A stretch of DNA of 7,985 nucleotides from Chloroflexota bacterium (GTDB taxonomy: Bacteria > Chloroflexota > Dehalococcoidia > SM23-28-2 > RBG-16-64-32), in the NCBI GenBank assembly GCA_005882715.1, contig VBEI01000018.1, positions 1-7,985 of the forward strand, written 5' to 3'. Numbering within the stretch: position 1 is the first letter of the stretch; each line of letters opens with the position of its first letter. Under the pieces are notes generated by a model. It did no database searches and was not told the DNA's origin. It saw nothing but the letters and a program-made list of their open reading frames with translations. The translations under genes were made by a program, and so were the position numbers. Shown piece by piece: positions 5,810 through 7,985 of this stretch.

Positions 5810-6166
5810 GTGGGTATCTTCAGCGTTCGTATTGCGGTTGGGGATCCTCAAGCGACGCGCTTCGAGGACTTCGAGGCGATGGTAGATACCGGCTCAACGA
5901 ACACCTCGTTGCCCGCTTCGGCTCTTCGACGGCTCGGCGTCGCCCCTCATCATAAAGACGAGTTCGAGTTCGCCGATGGGCGGATTGCTGAATCGGATGT
6001 CGGCTATACATGGGTGCGCATTGACGGCCGCGAAGCGCTAACCGAGGTCGTCTTCGCGGAAGAAGACACCGAGCCGTTGCTCGGCATGATCACATTGGAG
6101 GAGATGGCCCTGGGGATCGATCCGATTCGCCAGGTTCTTGTACCCGTCAGGAAAAGGCGGAAGTAA
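5810..6166 (+). CDS. retropepsin-like aspartic protease, single domain
   Basis: Read from GTG 5810, the product is 118 residues. The frame is open further back to 5636, but the added 58 residues are Arg/Gly rich, overlap the start of the DoxX gene and look non-coding, and a TATACT stands nine bases before 5810. The catalytic motif of clan AD proteases is plain: 'MVDTGSTNTSLP' (24-35), with D26-T27-G28 and the following Ser/Thr and hydrophobic 'flap' strands. The C-terminal block 'PLLGMITLEEMALGIDPIRQ' holds the second half of the retropepsin fold ('LLG...Le..gl.iDP'). One DTG per chain means the active site would form in a homodimer, as in retroviral and RP/DDI1-type enzymes. No signal peptide or membrane segment is seen, so it should be cytoplasmic. 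Bacterial examples of this group are mostly uncharacterised. It converges on the TldD/PmbA-like gene with a 25-base gap. Confidence 0.82.
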   Translation: MGIFSVRIAVGDPQATRFEDFEAMVDTGSTNTSLPASALRRLGVAPHHKDEFEFADGRIAESDVGYTWVRIDGREALTEVVFAEEDTEPLLGMITLEEMALGIDPIRQVLVPVRKRRK

Positions 6167-6191
6167 GCTTCGCGCGCCCGGGTCCTGGTCG

Positions 6192-7731
6192 CTAGATCGT
6201 CTCCATGTATTCGGCGATCGCGTCGATGTGCACCTTCTCGACCGCGATCTCCGGCGCGTAGACGATCTCGTCGGCGGCCCAGACGAGGGTCGGCTTGCCT
6301 TCCTTCGCGACGCCGATGACGCCGTTCAGGAAGGTGTGCACGTTCTCGTTGATGCGCAGCGTGTTCGGCTTGATCGGCTCGGCGAGCTTGCCGTCCTTGA
6401 TGACGTAGGAATCGGCGACGACGGTGCCGGTGAAGTCCCCGGCGCGGAGGCCGTTGACCGGGTACGTGTACCAGATGCGGCCGACGTAGAGACCGTTGCC
6501 GACGAGGCGGCAGATCGCCTCTGTCGATTCAATGTCACCCGGCACGACGACGTTGGTCGGGTGGATACCCGGCTGGGTGCTGAAGTGTCGGCCGCCGCCG
6601 CGGGCGAAACGGAAGCCGTTTCGCGGCACCAGCGCGGACGCCGCCTCCTTGGGATCGACGCCGAGCTTGTCCTTCGCGGCGGAATCGCGCTGCAGCCGCT
6701 GGGATTCGTAATGATTCGCGAGCAGCCCGACCAGGCGCCCGTCCTTAATTAGCTCCGTGCGGCCGGTGGGCAGCCCTTCACAGGTGATTCCCTTCGCGCC
6801 CACGAGGCCTTTCGCCGCGCCGTCGTCCACGATGCTGAGCTTCTGCGAGGCGATCTGCTGACCGAGCTTTCCCATGAAGGGCGAGCCGGCCGCGTAGAAG
6901 ACACCGGCATCGAGCCCCGGCACGACGATGTAGTGCAGGATCTCCATCACCGCCTCGCGCCCGAAGACGACCCTGTAGTCGCCTGTCGGCACGCGCACGC
7001 CGCCGATGCCGGCGATGGCATTGCGGGCGGCCTCCTTACCGGCGTCGTCGGTGAAGCCGGAGAGAGTCGTCGAGGCGGCATAGCCGCTTCCTTTCGACTC
7101 CTCGCGCTCGACCATCGAGGTGATGAACGACATGATGAGCGTCGACTCGTCCATCTGCACCTCCGGCATCGCGTGCGAGGCGATTGCCATCCGCTCCTGG
7201 AGGATGGTGACGTCGCCGCCAACGATGATCCCGAGCTCTACGAGCTTCTCCGGCCGGTCGACGAGCGCCATTAGCGATTCCGATGTCTCGAAGATGCGGA
7301 GGCCGGCGTTGACGACTTGCCAGCCAGTGTTCACGAGGTCGGCGTCCTTCATCTCGATGAGGTTCGGGTCGTGATAATCGAACAGAGTCCGCTGCTCTCC
7401 GGTCGGGCGAGCGAGCGACGGCGCCCTTTCGCGCCTTCTCGAGTGCCGAACGGACTCCGTCAAGCGAGATGTCGGAAGGCTCCGAGCCGAAGCCCGACTT
7501 CCGCGTCTCGCCGTCGCCTGAGCGGAAGACCGCCTGCACGCCCGTACCGTAGTTCACCAGCGATTTCGGCTCCTCGACGCCGTTGCAGGGGATGTGCGAA
7601 GTGTAGTTCAGCCGCGTGAGCAGCACGCCGTTCGCGGAGAAGAACACCTCCGCTTCCTCGATGTCTTCCTGCTGCTTGAGGAAGGCGAGGCCTTCGGCGG
7701 CGGCTTTCTTGAGGTCAGATAGAGGGCTCAT
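6192..7731 (-). pseudogene. TldD/PmbA-family metallopeptidase-like gene, split by a frameshift
   Basis: Two reading frames on the minus strand together make one protein of about 511 residues. The N-terminal part runs from ATG 7731 for about 105 residues ('EEAEVFFSANGVLLTRLN', ending '..EKARKGAV'). The rest continues in the next frame from near 7418 ('ARPTGEQRTLFDYHDPNL') to the stop at 6192-6194. The join lies in a GCGA repeat. The body has PmbA-type landmarks: 'EREESKGSGYAASTTLSGF', 'YAAGSPFMGKLGQQIASQKL', 'DDGAAKGLVGAKGI', 'EGLPTGRTELIKDGRLVGLL' and 'GDFTGTVVADSYVIKDGKL'. The HExxxH zinc motif of TldD is absent ('EILHYIVVPG' lies where the related helix falls), which fits the non-catalytic PmbA partner. 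In E. coli TldD and PmbA (TldE) form a heterodimer that cleaves microcin B17 and CcdA. No TldD gene lies in the window. A sequencing error would make the gene intact. Confidence 0.82.
7407..7418. repeat. three-copy GCGA tetranucleotide repeat at the frameshift
   Basis: GCGA occurs three times in tandem (TCGC on the coding minus strand), exactly where the two halves of the TldD/PmbA-like gene change frame. Removing one four-base unit restores one continuous frame reading '..KGAV-ARPTGEQ..'. A copy-number slip of one unit is therefore the simplest explanation. Confidence 0.65.
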
Positions 7732-7755
7732 TGATGTGACGCTGCGTTCTATTTC

Positions 7756-7985
7756 CTAGGCAAGTTCCCCAAACGCCCCGATCCGACCGTGTGCTTGGCG
7801 AACAGTCCCTTTTTCTCGCAACCTTGTTGCGGCCCACCTAACATCGTATTGCCAGGTCGCGAAGAGGTCTCCGGATTTCCTCAGTTCATTCTCCCGGTTC
7901 TTCCAGATCCACCAGCAAATATCCACCAGCGTGGCACTTCCACCTTTTTGTGCGCAGACACTGGACTATCCAGTCTTCAAGATCA
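7756..7985 (-). pseudogene. C-terminal part of a winged-helix-like protein, apparently frameshifted (5' end outside window)
   Basis: A minus-strand frame from about 7950 to TAG 7758-7756 reads like real protein: 'VDICWWIWKNRENELRKSGD', then 'LFATWQYDVRWAATRLREKG', then 'RIGAFGELA'. This resembles a winged-helix domain of the kind found N-terminal in Mrr-type proteins and in small stand-alone regulators, with the conserved Trp-rich helix, 'RWAATRLR' recognition-like helix and a C-terminal strand. An in-frame TAG at 7968-7966 blocks it, but the neighbouring frame from 7984 reads 'DLEDWIVQCLRT', which joins smoothly to 'KGGSATLVDIC' if one A is removed from the run at 7945-7949. The fragment ends 24 bases before the TldD/PmbA-like start on the same strand. 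An alternative is a short intact ORF from GTG 7926 (56 codons). The fold call is a pattern impression. Confidence 0.55.

Noticed and set aside
6167..6191. Bidirectional terminator between the convergent retropepsin-like and TldD/PmbA-like genes
   Set aside because: The 25-base gap is GC rich with a CCCGGG palindrome but lacks T- or A-runs on either side.
6138..6752. 204-codon plus-strand ORF antisense to the TldD/PmbA-like gene
   Set aside because: Its Asp/Val/Arg-rich composition is typical of the antisense shadow of a GC-rich gene, and the opposite strand has clear family motifs.

Overview
The window is high-GC bacterial chromosomal DNA with densely packed genes on both strands. No rRNA, tRNA, CRISPR array, insertion sequence or phage gene was seen. 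The gene set (ECF sigma/anti-sigma pair, DinB-like, GltD-like, DoxX, retropepsin-like and TldD/PmbA-like proteins), frequent GTG starts and possible leaderless promoters would suit a Chloroflexota or deep Actinomycetota-type genome. That taxonomy is an inference from style and was not tested.

Layout. 1-227 is the C-terminal end (region 4) of an ECF sigma factor, joined by an ATGA overlap to an RskA-like membrane anti-sigma factor (224-1081) whose stop codon lies inside a probable terminator hairpin. 1082-1425 has no certain gene but holds a small cysteine-rich ORF (1137-1376). 1426-2388 encodes a lipoprotein of the ZnuA/TroA metal-binding family that lacks all three usual histidine ligands. 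It overlaps a remnant of the partner ATPase (2381-2593) that ends just after Walker A, and no permease follows, so the metal importer is broken here. 2601-3131 is a DinB-like protein. 3249-4688 is a stand-alone GltD-type Fe-S flavoprotein, followed at close spacing by an unrecognised membrane-anchored protein (4721-5167). The stop codon of that gene shares a CTAG with the stop of the convergent DoxX gene (5164-5652, minus). 5810-6166 is a small retropepsin-like protease. 6192-7731 (minus) is a TldD/PmbA-family gene split by a frameshift at a three-copy GCGA repeat. 7756-7985 (minus) is the C-terminal end of a winged-helix-like protein, also apparently frameshifted, at a five-A run.

Two themes stand out. 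The first is gene decay or base-level error: one truncated ATPase and two one-base-excess frameshifts at simple repeats. The second is a recurring TANNNT element 6-10 bases before start codons that lack a good Shine-Dalgarno, which suggests leaderless or near-leaderless transcripts. I see no convincing new multi-gene system. The best candidates for something undescribed are the histidine-less metal-binding lipoprotein and the cysteine-rich small ORF.
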